Source of the DNA: Marinomonas ostreistagni
GTDB lineage: Bacteria > Pseudomonadota > Gammaproteobacteria > Pseudomonadales > Marinomonadaceae
Length of the DNA: 64,000 nucleotides
Direction of reading: 5' to 3'
Assembly (NCBI RefSeq): GCF_016888445.1
Contig: NZ_JAFEKF010000002.1
Coordinates: 558,001 to 622,000, forward strand
A program made the position numbers and the translations under genes. Of this stretch, positions 52,976-63,110 are shown in pieces (the stretch's first letter is position 1; every line of letters starts with the position of its first letter). The notes beneath the pieces were generated by a model. That model did no database searches. It saw only the letters and a program-made list of their open reading frames with translations, and had not been told where the DNA came from.

Positions 52976-53845
52976 GTGAACAACATCAACGAAATCCAAC
53001 GCTTCTCCTTCGACCACACCAATGTTCGTGGTGAGCGCGTGTTATTAAATGATGCCTACCAAAACATCATTTCTCGTAAAGAATACCCTGAGGCCCTAGA
53101 GCGCTTGTTAGGCGAGTTCGTCGCGGCGATCGCGTTGCTGCGTGACATTGTCAAAATCGATGGCGTGTTATCACTACAGTGTAAAGGCGAAGGCCCACTG
53201 AAAGCCTTGATGACCGAGTGTGACGAGCACAAAAACCTACGTGGCATCGCCCAGTGGGACGATACTCAAGCATTCCCTGAGCAAGTATCGCTAAAAGAGT
53301 TACTGGCGAACGGTTACCTAGTTATCACCATCGCCCCGCGCAATGGCCGTCGTTATCAAGGTATCGTTGAGTTGGTTGGCGATACGCTAGCTGAGTGTCT
53401 GGAGCAATACTTCTACCAGTCAGAGCAGCTGCCAAGCCGTGTTTGGTTAGCCGCCAATGGCTCACAAGCCGCGGGCTTATTCTTACAGCGCCTGCCGGCT
53501 GAACAAGCACAAACTGGCGACGAAGATGCTTGGGATCGCTTCGTGCACTTGGCATCGACCGTGAAAGACGAAGAGCTTTTAGGTCTTGCCACAGAAGAGC
53601 TACTGCACCGCCTATACCACGAAGAAGAGCTACGCTTGTACGATGCTAAGCCAATGCAATTTGGCTGCTCATGCTCACGCGAGCGCACGTTGGATGCCAT
53701 CGTCTCTATGGGCGCCGAAGAAATCCGCCACATTCTAAGCGAGCAAGGCGTGATCCAAGCCGACTGCCAATTCTGTGCTGAGAAATACCGCTTCCATAAA
53801 GAAGACCTAGACGACTTCTTAGGCGACCAAGCCCAGACACACTGA
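52976..53845 (+). CDS. hslO: redox-regulated chaperone Hsp33
   Basis: A 289-residue cytoplasmic holdase activated by oxidation and heat. The C-terminal zinc switch is complete: FGCSCSRER, then 31 residues later DCQFCAEKY, i.e. the CxC...CxxC zinc ligands. The N-terminal part has RGERVLLNDAYQNII and the GRRYQGIVEL segment. Two GTG codons are possible starts (52967 and 52976); the second has GGTGAT a few bases upstream and is preferred with moderate certainty. Confidence 0.95.
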   Translation: MNNINEIQRFSFDHTNVRGERVLLNDAYQNIISRKEYPEALERLLGEFVAAIALLRDIVKIDGVLSLQCKGEGPLKALMTECDEHKNLRGIAQWDDTQAFPEQVSLKELLANGYLVITIAPRNGRRYQGIVELVGDTLAECLEQYFYQSEQLPSRVWLAANGSQAAGLFLQRLPAEQAQTGDEDAWDRFVHLASTVKDEELLGLATEELLHRLYHEEELRLYDAKPMQFGCSCSRERTLDAIVSMGAEEIRHILSEQGVIQADCQFCAEKYRFHKEDLDDFLGDQAQTH

Positions 53846-53862
53846 TATCCCTTCAAAATTTC

Positions 53863-54095
53863 GCGTGGCAGAGGCCCGGTACGAGGGGATTGCATCCCCG
53901 ATCGCAAGCGCAGCTTGCTTGGCTCAAGGAAAGGCGGCTAGCGCCGCCGGTCGCGGGCAATAGCCCCCTCGTACAGGGATTGCATCCCCGATCGCAAGCG
54001 CAGCTTGCTTGGCTCAAGAAAAGGCAGCTAGCGCCGCCGGTCGCAGGCAATAGCCCCCTCGTACAGGGATTGTATCCCCGATCACGGGCGCAGCC
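53863..54095. repeat. dispersed hairpin repeat (3 units, two shortened)
   Basis: One full unit begins at 53878. Two shorter ones follow, in which the GTACGAGGGGATTGC end has fused with the CCCCCTCGTAC end to give CTCGTACAGGGATTGC. The third stem of the first is perfect (GGCGGC-TAGC-GCCGCC, 53933-53948). It lies between hslO and yheS. Confidence 0.92.
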
Positions 54096-54183
54096 TTGCC
54101 AGACGATCTTACCTGCGGCGCTTCCCCGTGTTGCGCTTATCCTCTAAAATGCGCGTTTCGCTCAGTCAGCCAGAGAAGTAGCC

Positions 54184-56112
54184 ATGATCCAGTTTAATGA
54201 TGTCAGTTTGCAGCGCGGTACGCAGTTCTTGTTGGAGCATGCGGATCTGACGGTGTTTGAAGGCCAGAAGGTCGGTTTGATCGGTGCCAATGGCGCGGGT
54301 AAGTCGTCGCTGTTTGCCTTGGTGCGCGGCTTGTTGCATGCAGACACTGGTGAGGTGGTGTTGCCTGGGCAGCGTCGTATTGCGTTTATGGCGCAGGAGG
54401 TCGAAGAGGTTGATCGTTCGGCGCTGGAGTATTGTCTGGATGGCGATGATCGCTTGCGTCATATCGAAGCGAAGATCGCTGAGGCGCAGGCCAACGGCGA
54501 TGATAATGCTCACGCCCATTGGTTGAGTGAGTATGAAAACGCTCATGGCTACACGGCGCAATCCCGTGGTGAGACCTTGCTACAGGGCTTGGGCTTCAAA
54601 ATGGCCGACATGCATAAGAAGGTGGCTGACTTCTCCGGTGGTTGGCGCATTCGCTTAAACCTAGCCCGCGCGCTGATGTGTCCGTCGGATATTTTGCTGC
54701 TCGATGAGCCAACCAACCACTTGGATTTGGATGCGGTGATGTGGCTAGAAAACTGGCTACGCGGCTACCCTGGCACCTTGCTGCTGATCTCCCACGACCG
54801 TGATTTTATTGACGGCATCTGTAGCCATATCGTGCATCTGTACAACAAGCAGCTCAATCTCTACAAGGGTAACTACTCGGACTACGAGCGTCAGCGTGCC
54901 GAGCAGTTGGCGCAGCAGCAGGCCAATTATGAACGCCAGCAAGCTAAGCGCGCGCATTTGCAGCAGTACGTGGATCGCTTCCGTTATAAAGCGGATAAAG
55001 CCAAGCAGGCGCAAAGCCGCTTAAAAATGCTGGAGAAGATGGAAAGCATCGGCCCTGCGCACATTGATTCGCAGTTTGAGTTTTCGATTCCGCTGGCGGA
55101 AAAGACATCGCCGCAGTTGGTGAGTTTGATTCAGGCGGATTTGGGTTATGTGCTCGACGATGGTAGCCAAAAGGTTCAGTTGGGCGAGACCAATTTCTCA
55201 GTGCGCGATGGCCAGCGTATTGGCTTACTCGGCCCCAATGGCGCGGGTAAATCCACACTAATCAAATCGATCGTGCAGGAAATTGATCTGCTTGGCGGCG
55301 AACGTGTTTACGGTGACAACACCAAAGTCGGTTACTTCTCTCAGCATCAGTTAAGTGCGTTGGACTTAGAGGCCTCGCCAGTGCTGCACATTCAGCGTTT
55401 GACGCCGACGGCGCTTGAGGCGGATGTGCGTAAATACTTGGGTGGCTTTGGTTTTGTCGGCGATGACGCCTTGCGTGCGGTGAAAGGCTTCTCCGGTGGT
55501 GAAAAAGCGCGTTTAGCGCTGTCGTTGATCGCGTGGCAAAAGCCGAACCTGTTGGTGCTCGATGAGCCAACCAACCACTTGGATCTTGAAATGCGCCAAG
55601 CGCTGACCGAAGCGCTGCAGGCGTTTAACGGCGCGATTTTGGTCGTGTCCCACGATCGTCACTTGCTTAATAGTACTGTAGATGAGTTTTACCTGATCGC
55701 TGACCATAAGATCGAAGCGTTTGACGGCGATCTGCCAGCCTATCATCAGTGGCTGCAAGCGCGTCAGCAAGCTGCAACCCAAGCCGAGCGTGCGGCCAGT
55801 GGCGCTGAGGCCAAAGTCGAAAAAGTTGATCGCAAGGAAGAGCGCCGCAAAGCCGCCGAACTGCGTGAGAAACTGCGCCCGCTGCGCAAGTCAGTTGAAA
55901 AGCATGAAAAAGCCATGCAGAAGGCGCAAGCCGAGCTAGAGACCATCGGCGAAGCCATGCTGGATAACAGCCTTTACGAAGCGGCGAATAAAGACAAACT
56001 GCAAAGCCTGCTTGCTGAGCAAGCGAAATGGAAAAAAGCCTTAGACGACGCGGAAGAAGCTTGGTTTGAAGCCCAAGAAGAGCTTGAAGAAGCCGAAGCG
56101 GCGTTGGCTTAG
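54184..56112 (+). CDS. yheS: ABC-F family ATPase YheS
   Basis: A 642-residue ribosome-associated ABC-F protein with two ATP-binding cassettes and no membrane domain. Cassette 1: GLIGANGAGKSS, FSGGWRIRLNLARA, ILLLDEPTNHLDLD. Cassette 2: GLLGPNGAGKST, FSGGEKARLALSL, LLVLDEPTNHLDLE. The charged linker between them (QANYERQQAKRAHLQQYVDR) and the C-terminal coiled coil (LRKSVEKHEKAMQKAQAELE) fit YheS of similar length. It is likely involved in resolving problematic translation, as known for the family. Confidence 0.95.
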   Translation: MIQFNDVSLQRGTQFLLEHADLTVFEGQKVGLIGANGAGKSSLFALVRGLLHADTGEVVLPGQRRIAFMAQEVEEVDRSALEYCLDGDDRLRHIEAKIAEAQANGDDNAHAHWLSEYENAHGYTAQSRGETLLQGLGFKMADMHKKVADFSGGWRIRLNLARALMCPSDILLLDEPTNHLDLDAVMWLENWLRGYPGTLLLISHDRDFIDGICSHIVHLYNKQLNLYKGNYSDYERQRAEQLAQQQANYERQQAKRAHLQQYVDRFRYKADKAKQAQSRLKMLEKMESIGPAHIDSQFEFSIPLAEKTSPQLVSLIQADLGYVLDDGSQKVQLGETNFSVRDGQRIGLLGPNGAGKSTLIKSIVQEIDLLGGERVYGDNTKVGYFSQHQLSALDLEASPVLHIQRLTPTALEADVRKYLGGFGFVGDDALRAVKGFSGGEKARLALSLIAWQKPNLLVLDEPTNHLDLEMRQALTEALQAFNGAILVVSHDRHLLNSTVDEFYLIADHKIEAFDGDLPAYHQWLQARQQAATQAERAASGAEAKVEKVDRKEERRKAAELREKLRPLRKSVEKHEKAMQKAQAELETIGEAMLDNSLYEAANKDKLQSLLAEQAKWKKALDDAEEAWFEAQEELEEAEAALA

Positions 56113-56634
56113 CTCTAGAAAAGGCAGCTTCGCCGCCAGTAGCGGGTACAGAGATCTTCGCAAGCCTGCAATTTTTTCGTAGCAGAGGCCCGGTACGAGG
56201 GGATTGTATCCCCGATCGCAAGCGCAGCTTGCTTAGCTTTCGAGAAGGCAGCTAGCGCCGCCAATCGCGGGCAATAGCCCCCTCGTACAGAGATCTGCAT
56301 AAGCCCGAAATTTTCGCGTGGCAGAGGCCCGGTACGAGGGGATTGCATCCCCGATCGCAAGCGCAGCTTGCTTAGCTCTCGAGAAGGCGCCTTTGCCGCC
56401 GGTCGCGGGCCCAGATCGGTAAGAGGGGGTTGCATCCCCGATCGCAAGCGCAGCTTGCTTAGCTTTCGAGAAGGCAGCTAGCGCCGCCAATCGCGGGCAA
56501 TAGCCCCCTCGTACAGAGGTCGCATCCCCGATAGCAAGCGCAGCTTGCTCATCTCCAGAAAAGGCAGCTTCGCTGCCAATCGCGGGCAATAGCCCCCTCG
56601 TACAGAGATCGCATCTCCGATCGCAAGCGCTTTT
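56113..56634. repeat. array of the dispersed hairpin repeat (about 5 units)
   Basis: Unit starts are near 56192, 56331, 56413, 56513 and 56611, preceded by an isolated right-hand half at 56113-56150. Spacing is irregular (about 80-140 bp) and the units are more diverged than at 3.7 kb. Stems 1 and 2 are mostly kept. It lies between yheS and hemB, ending about 185 bp before hemB. Confidence 0.9.
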
Positions 56635-57809
<1,175 letters not shown>

Positions 57810-57928
57810 TTCGTCTCGGAAAACACCGTGACGCGTACGCTGCGTTAGTGTAATTTTAAAGTGGCTCATGACTTAGTCTTTGAGCCACATGGAATCTATT
57901 GATGGCACGGTATTGGAGCTGACACATA

Positions 57929-60184
57929 ATGTCTGAACAGCCTGAAAACGAAAAACAAGTTTCTCAATCTACCCAAGCGGCGACCGAGCAAAAATCGTCG
58001 GCTGAGGTGAAAAAGCAAATCGAGGCGGCGAAAGAAGAGTTGGTGCTAGAGCCGATTCCAGAACAGCCGATCGAGCCTGCGCGCATTGCGATTGAGGAGC
58101 GTTTGCCAGAAGACATTGATCTGGCTGATCCAGAGCTGTATTTCAACCGTGAGCTAAGCCATCTACAGTTTAACGCCCGTGTACTCGAGCAGGCGATGGA
58201 CGAAAACCATCCGATTTTAAATCGCTTGATGTTTTTGTGTATCTTCAGCTCCAACATGGACGAATTCTTTGAGATCCGTGTCGCGGGTCTTAAGAGCCAG
58301 ATCGAATACAGTCGTGAAAAGAACGGCCCAGATGGCATGCACCCAGCGAAGGTGTTGGATCTGATCAGTGATCACGCCCATCAGTTAGTGCGTCGCCAGT
58401 ACCGTATCTTAAACGATATTATTTTCCCGAAACTTGCCGAAGAAAACATTCGCTTTATCCGCCGCTCGGTGTGGACGGAGCAGCAATCGGCTTGGGTCAA
58501 ACGCTACTTCCGTGACAACGTGCTGCCGATCATTAGCCCAATTGGCTTGGACCCAGCGCACCCGTTCCCACGTTTGGCCAATAAAACTTTTAACTTCGTG
58601 GTCGAGCTCGAAGGTCGTGATGCCTTTGGCCGTGAAAACGGTTTGGCGATCGTGCCCGCGCCAAGCTCGTTGCCACGTTTGGTGAAATTACCGGATGATG
58701 TCTGTGATGGCGGCGACAATATGGTGTTCCTATCGTCAATCATTCACGCCCACGCGGATCAGTTGTTCCCTGGCATGACGGTGAAGGGCTGTTACCAATT
58801 CCGTTTGACTCGTAACGCCGACCTAGAAGTGGATTCAGACGACATCGGTTTGGACTTGGCCGGCGCTCTGCGTACCGAGCTGCAAAGCCGTCATTACGGT
58901 AGTTCTGTGCGTCTTGAGATCGCTGATAACTGTCCGTCGCACATTGTTGATTCGCTGTTGGCGCAGTTTGAGTTGTCGGATAAAGACTTGTACCGCATCG
59001 ACGGTCCGGTGAACTTGAGCCGTCTATTAGCCGTGCTTGAGCTGGTCAATCGTCCGGATCTGACCTATGCGCCATTCTCCCCAGGCTTGCCTAATAAACT
59101 GGCCAAGTCGGGCAATATTTTTGAGGCGATTCGCCAGCGCGATTACCTTTTGATGCACCCGTTTGAGACCTTCTCACCGGTGATCGATATGCTAAGCGAA
59201 GCGGCCAAAGATCCAAATGTGATCGCGATTCGCCAAACGCTATACCGTACCGGCGCCCGTTCGCCGATCGCTAATGCCTTGGTCGAAGCGGCCCGTAACG
59301 GCAAAGAAGTGACCGTGGTTATCGAGCTGCGCGCGCGCTTTGACGAGGCGGAGAACTTGGCCTTGGCGAGCCGTCTGCAAGACGCCGGTGCGATCGTGGT
59401 CTACGGCGTAGTACGCCATAAAACCCACGCCAAAATGATTTTGATCGTGCGTCGTGAAGGCGCTGAGCTGACCCGTTATGTGCATTTGGGCACAGGGAAC
59501 TACCACGCCGGTAACGCGCGCTTGTACACCGACTACAGTTTCTTAACCTGTGACAAAGAGATCGGTGACGATGTACACCGCGTGTTCCAGCAGTTAACCG
59601 GCATGAGTAAAGAGCTGAAAGTGAAGAAGCTGTTGCACGCGCCGTTTACCCTGCGTGATCGCTTGCTCGATATGATCGCCCAAGAAGCCGACAACGCGCG
59701 TAAAGGCGAGCCTGCGCGTATCATCATTAAGGTGAACTCCTTGACCGAGCAACGCTTAGTACAAGCCTTGTACAAAGCGTCGCAAGCGGGCGTGAAGATT
59801 GATCTGATCATCCGTGGTATTTGTACGCTGCGCCCAGGCATTAAGGGCGTGTCGTCTAATATTCGTGTGCGCAGTATCATCGGTCGCTTCTTGGAGCATA
59901 CGCGGGTGTATTACTTCTACAACAATCGTTCGCCGCTGGTGTACTTATCAAGTGCCGACGGTATGGATCGTAACTTGAACAACCGTGTTGAGGTGGCGTT
60001 CCCGATCCAAGATTATAAGCTGGCGCGTCGCGTGAAAAAAGAGCTGGAATACTATCTAAAAGACAACACCCAGAGCTGGTTGCTGCAAAGCGATGGTTCG
60101 TACCAGTTGACCAAACCGCGTAAAGGCGAGTACCGCAGCGCGCAGCGCTCGTTGCTTAACGATTTGGCGGATAACGCTCGCTAA
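57929..60184 (+). CDS. ppk: polyphosphate kinase 1
   Basis: A 751-residue enzyme that makes long-chain polyphosphate from ATP. It is longer than the roughly 690-residue E. coli protein because of about 60 extra N-terminal residues rich in Glu, Gln and Lys. Core motifs: FNRELSHLQFNARVLEQA, FSSNMDEFFEIRVAGL, the active-site region RYVHLGTGNYHAGNARLYTD with the phosphorylated histidine, and FLEHTRVYYFYN with the second conserved histidine. The ATG follows TTGGAG, at rather long spacing. It ends at a shared terminator opposite the M16 protease gene. Confidence 0.96.
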   Translation: MSEQPENEKQVSQSTQAATEQKSSAEVKKQIEAAKEELVLEPIPEQPIEPARIAIEERLPEDIDLADPELYFNRELSHLQFNARVLEQAMDENHPILNRLMFLCIFSSNMDEFFEIRVAGLKSQIEYSREKNGPDGMHPAKVLDLISDHAHQLVRRQYRILNDIIFPKLAEENIRFIRRSVWTEQQSAWVKRYFRDNVLPIISPIGLDPAHPFPRLANKTFNFVVELEGRDAFGRENGLAIVPAPSSLPRLVKLPDDVCDGGDNMVFLSSIIHAHADQLFPGMTVKGCYQFRLTRNADLEVDSDDIGLDLAGALRTELQSRHYGSSVRLEIADNCPSHIVDSLLAQFELSDKDLYRIDGPVNLSRLLAVLELVNRPDLTYAPFSPGLPNKLAKSGNIFEAIRQRDYLLMHPFETFSPVIDMLSEAAKDPNVIAIRQTLYRTGARSPIANALVEAARNGKEVTVVIELRARFDEAENLALASRLQDAGAIVVYGVVRHKTHAKMILIVRREGAELTRYVHLGTGNYHAGNARLYTDYSFLTCDKEIGDDVHRVFQQLTGMSKELKVKKLLHAPFTLRDRLLDMIAQEADNARKGEPARIIIKVNSLTEQRLVQALYKASQAGVKIDLIIRGICTLRPGIKGVSSNIRVRSIIGRFLEHTRVYYFYNNRSPLVYLSSADGMDRNLNNRVEVAFPIQDYKLARRVKKELEYYLKDNTQSWLLQSDGSYQLTKPRKGEYRSAQRSLLNDLADNAR

Positions 60185-60207
60185 ACGGCAGGTTTTGTCT
60201 ACTACAC

Positions 60208-60235
60208 AAAAAAGCACGCTTCGGCGTGCTTTTTG
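60208..60235. terminator. bidirectional terminator between ppk and the M16 protease gene
   Basis: The stem AAAAGCACGC/GCGTGCTTTT with a TTCG loop (60210-60233), with A residues before and T residues after. Suited to both convergent genes. Confidence 0.94.
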
Positions 60236-60254
60236 CGTTTTAAGTGTTTGCGGT

Positions 60255-63050
60255 TTACTGCTTAGTCGCTGCTGGAGTCAGTATGCCTAAGGTTTGGCTT
60301 GGCCAAGTGAGCGCCTGTAACAGGGCTTCCAAATTGTCGCTATTAAAGGCCTCAGGTAGCTCGTCTAGATGCGCTAAATAACGCGCATCGCCGTATTGTT
60401 GCAGGCTCAAACTGAGGCGATTAAAAATGGCTTCTGGCGCTTCCATACGCGCTCGATCGGCTTTAATAAAGTGCCCCTGCTGGGCCTTAATCCACGCCGG
60501 CGTGATCTGCTCTTGCCAATGCTCTAATACGTCATTCATGGCGGTACGCATGCGCTCAAGGCGCTCTGGGGCGGTGCTAAAGTCGACACTGAGCTCAACC
60601 CCTTGCTGGGCCAAGTCATAACGAATATCCGCACTTAGACTGTACACCCCTTGCTGTTGGCCACGCAGCTCTGCTTTAAGTTGGCGGTAAAGTTCGTCAG
60701 CCAAATGCGGAATCACGGCGGTGTAGTTGGGCTGCCAAGCCAGCGGTGTGAAGGCTTTTAATGTTAGCTGACTGCGCGGCACTTGGGCGGCGGCTAGCTC
60801 AAACTCACGTTTGCCAGACGCGGGCGTGGTGACCGAGCGACGGATAGCAGCGCTCGGTTCGCGCTTAATCGCACCAAGGTAGCGATTAAGCAGCGGCAGC
60901 AAGCGCTCCACCTGATCGGCGGCGACTAAGTACTGCACCGGGCGTTGTTGCAGGGTTCGGGCCTGTTTTAACAAGGTCAGCTGGTCGGTGTCTAGGAAGG
61001 TTTGCAGCCCTTGCTGACGCTCAAGTTTTGTGGAGCTTTGAGCGAAGTGCTGCTCATTAAATTGACGCTTAAACAGAGCGCTGGGGCGCTCGGCCACTGG
61101 GTTAAGCTGACGTGTCAGTGTGTCTTGAAAGCTTTTATAGGCGTCCGGCTGCCAGCGGGTGATGTGCTGTGATTGCTGGTAAAACGCCAGCAGTGCGGCG
61201 AGATCTTGTGCGCGCACCGTGGCATTAAACTGGCGCTCAGTTTGCGTCTGTGACCAGTGGCTTTGTACCTTGAAGGTTTTACGCCACAAGGCTTGTTCGT
61301 CGGCACTCCAAGTCGGCGTGGTCGAGGCCGCCATCAATTGCGCCAATAGCTGTGAGTAAGTGTCTGAAAACAGCGAATTGTGATAGCCAAAATCACTGAT
61401 GGCGCGAAACTGTACCCTATCGGAGGCGGGCGCGGGCCAGTGACTTTGGTCCAACAGCCAGACTTGATCGCCATTGGCCAGTTGCCAGTGACTGACGCCA
61501 AGCTCAGGCTGGCTCGTCAAACGCTTGGCAGGTATCGCTTGGGTATCGGCCACGAGGCGCGGCAGCTTGGTTTCACTGGCCGGCTGTGGTGCTGCGAGCT
61601 TGTCCGGTACGGCATTTTGTAGCGCTTGCACTTGGGCGTTTTTGAGCGCTGGTGTGTGGCTGTTATTGCCCGCCAGTTGTTGATAGAGAATCTGATCAGG
61701 CGCACTGAACCAAGCCTGCATCCGTTGATTGACCTCATCGAGTGTTATCGTGTCGAGTAGTTTGAGGGTTTGCTGATTTTGCACCTTGGGATCGGGCAAT
61801 GTTTGTTGTTTGGCGGCGGCTTCGATCAGCTTGGCGAGCCAAAAGATTCCGCGAGATTGTGCCGCCTCGATATTACGCTGGGCCGTTTGCTTGGTTCGCT
61901 CGCGGATGTGCTCAAAGTCACTGGTGTAAAAACCGTGCGCTTGGATGCGTGCGACTTCTTGGAATAACTGACCTAGCTGTTGGTCACGCTGACCCTCAGC
62001 GAAGGTATCGGCGATCGCCACCACATCGACGTTGGCGGACACTTCGGCTTTGGTAACACTTAAATGGCTATCATTGCGCTCTGCTTGGCGCTCGATTTGT
62101 TGAGACAGCAGCTTAAGGGTGAGGTAATTGATCAGGTTGTGGCGACGGGTATCGGGGTCGTCGCCGTGTACACTCGGTATGCGATGCAGCCACGCGATGC
62201 GATTAAGGCGGCTGGTCGGGTGTACGAGCTCGGCCAGCTTTAGTTGCGCTTTGAGCTCGGGATCTTTTTGCGCGCGTGCGGGCAGTGCTTGGTTTGGCAC
62301 ATCGGCAAACGTTTGCTTGATGAGCTTAGCGACCTGTTGGCGGTCCTGCGGCCCCATGACCACTAGGCTGATGTTGTTGGGCTGATACCAGGCGTCATAA
62401 AACGCTTTAATTGAGTCGCGTGGCATCTGCACGATGCTCGCTTGCGTGCCGATAATCGGGCGCTCGGTCACGTCTGAGCCATGATGAATGATGGCTTTTT
62501 TGGCTTGGTTAAGGGACTGACGATCACTGAGTTTGCTGCGCCATTCTTCCAGTACGATGGGCTTTTCCGTGGCGAAGTCTTGAGCGTTGAGTTGGGCCTT
62601 AAACACCATCTCTTTGAGTATGGTCAGTGCTTGGGTCAAGGTGTCAGGTTCGGCATCGGGCAAGGTCAGCATGTAGCGGGTGACGTCGGCATTGGTAACC
62701 GCATTGAAGCTGCCGCCTTGCTCTAAACCGAGATCATAGAGCGCTTGGCGGGCGCCATCTGGATACTGCTCGGTGGCGTGAAACACCATGTGCTCCAGCA
62801 TGTGCGCGACGCCATGTTGTGCTGGGGCTTCATCACTGGCGCCAGCGTGGACGATCAGTTGTACGTGAGTGCGTTGCTGTTCGCTAAGCTCTGGGTCTTG
62901 GCGCGCATCAAAGCTTAGGTAGCGCAGGCCATTGCTGAGTTTCCCAGCTTGGATTTTGGGGTCCCAGCCCAAGCTATCTTGAGCGAGTATATGGGCGCTG
63001 AATGCGCTTAGACATAGGCTAGTCAAAGCGCTTAATAGGTAACGAGTCAT
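60255..63050 (-). CDS. periplasmic M16 family zinc metalloprotease (PqqL/FusC-like)
   Basis: A 931-residue protein with a Sec signal (residues 1-23, ending ILAQ) and two M16 peptidase halves. The first half carries the inverted zinc motif HMLEH (H83, E86, H87) in HGVAHMLEHMVFHATEQYPD, followed by EKPIVLEEWRSKLSDRQ with the distal glutamate. The second half lacks an obvious zinc site, as usual. Length and layout match PqqL/FusC-type proteases, which work in the periplasm on substrates brought in by a partner TonB-dependent receptor. Such a receptor gene lies 60 bases upstream on the same strand. Confidence 0.92.
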   Translation of the reverse strand: MTRYLLSALTSLCLSAFSAHILAQDSLGWDPKIQAGKLSNGLRYLSFDARQDPELSEQQRTHVQLIVHAGASDEAPAQHGVAHMLEHMVFHATEQYPDGARQALYDLGLEQGGSFNAVTNADVTRYMLTLPDAEPDTLTQALTILKEMVFKAQLNAQDFATEKPIVLEEWRSKLSDRQSLNQAKKAIIHHGSDVTERPIIGTQASIVQMPRDSIKAFYDAWYQPNNISLVVMGPQDRQQVAKLIKQTFADVPNQALPARAQKDPELKAQLKLAELVHPTSRLNRIAWLHRIPSVHGDDPDTRRHNLINYLTLKLLSQQIERQAERNDSHLSVTKAEVSANVDVVAIADTFAEGQRDQQLGQLFQEVARIQAHGFYTSDFEHIRERTKQTAQRNIEAAQSRGIFWLAKLIEAAAKQQTLPDPKVQNQQTLKLLDTITLDEVNQRMQAWFSAPDQILYQQLAGNNSHTPALKNAQVQALQNAVPDKLAAPQPASETKLPRLVADTQAIPAKRLTSQPELGVSHWQLANGDQVWLLDQSHWPAPASDRVQFRAISDFGYHNSLFSDTYSQLLAQLMAASTTPTWSADEQALWRKTFKVQSHWSQTQTERQFNATVRAQDLAALLAFYQQSQHITRWQPDAYKSFQDTLTRQLNPVAERPSALFKRQFNEQHFAQSSTKLERQQGLQTFLDTDQLTLLKQARTLQQRPVQYLVAADQVERLLPLLNRYLGAIKREPSAAIRRSVTTPASGKREFELAAAQVPRSQLTLKAFTPLAWQPNYTAVIPHLADELYRQLKAELRGQQQGVYSLSADIRYDLAQQGVELSVDFSTAPERLERMRTAMNDVLEHWQEQITPAWIKAQQGHFIKADRARMEAPEAIFNRLSLSLQQYGDARYLAHLDELPEAFNSDNLEALLQALTWPSQTLGILTPAATKQ

Positions 63051-63110
63051 AGGGTTATCTTTGGTCTAAGTGCGTGTGGTGAAATCAATGTGTGGCGTCC
63101 TTGGCAGGCG

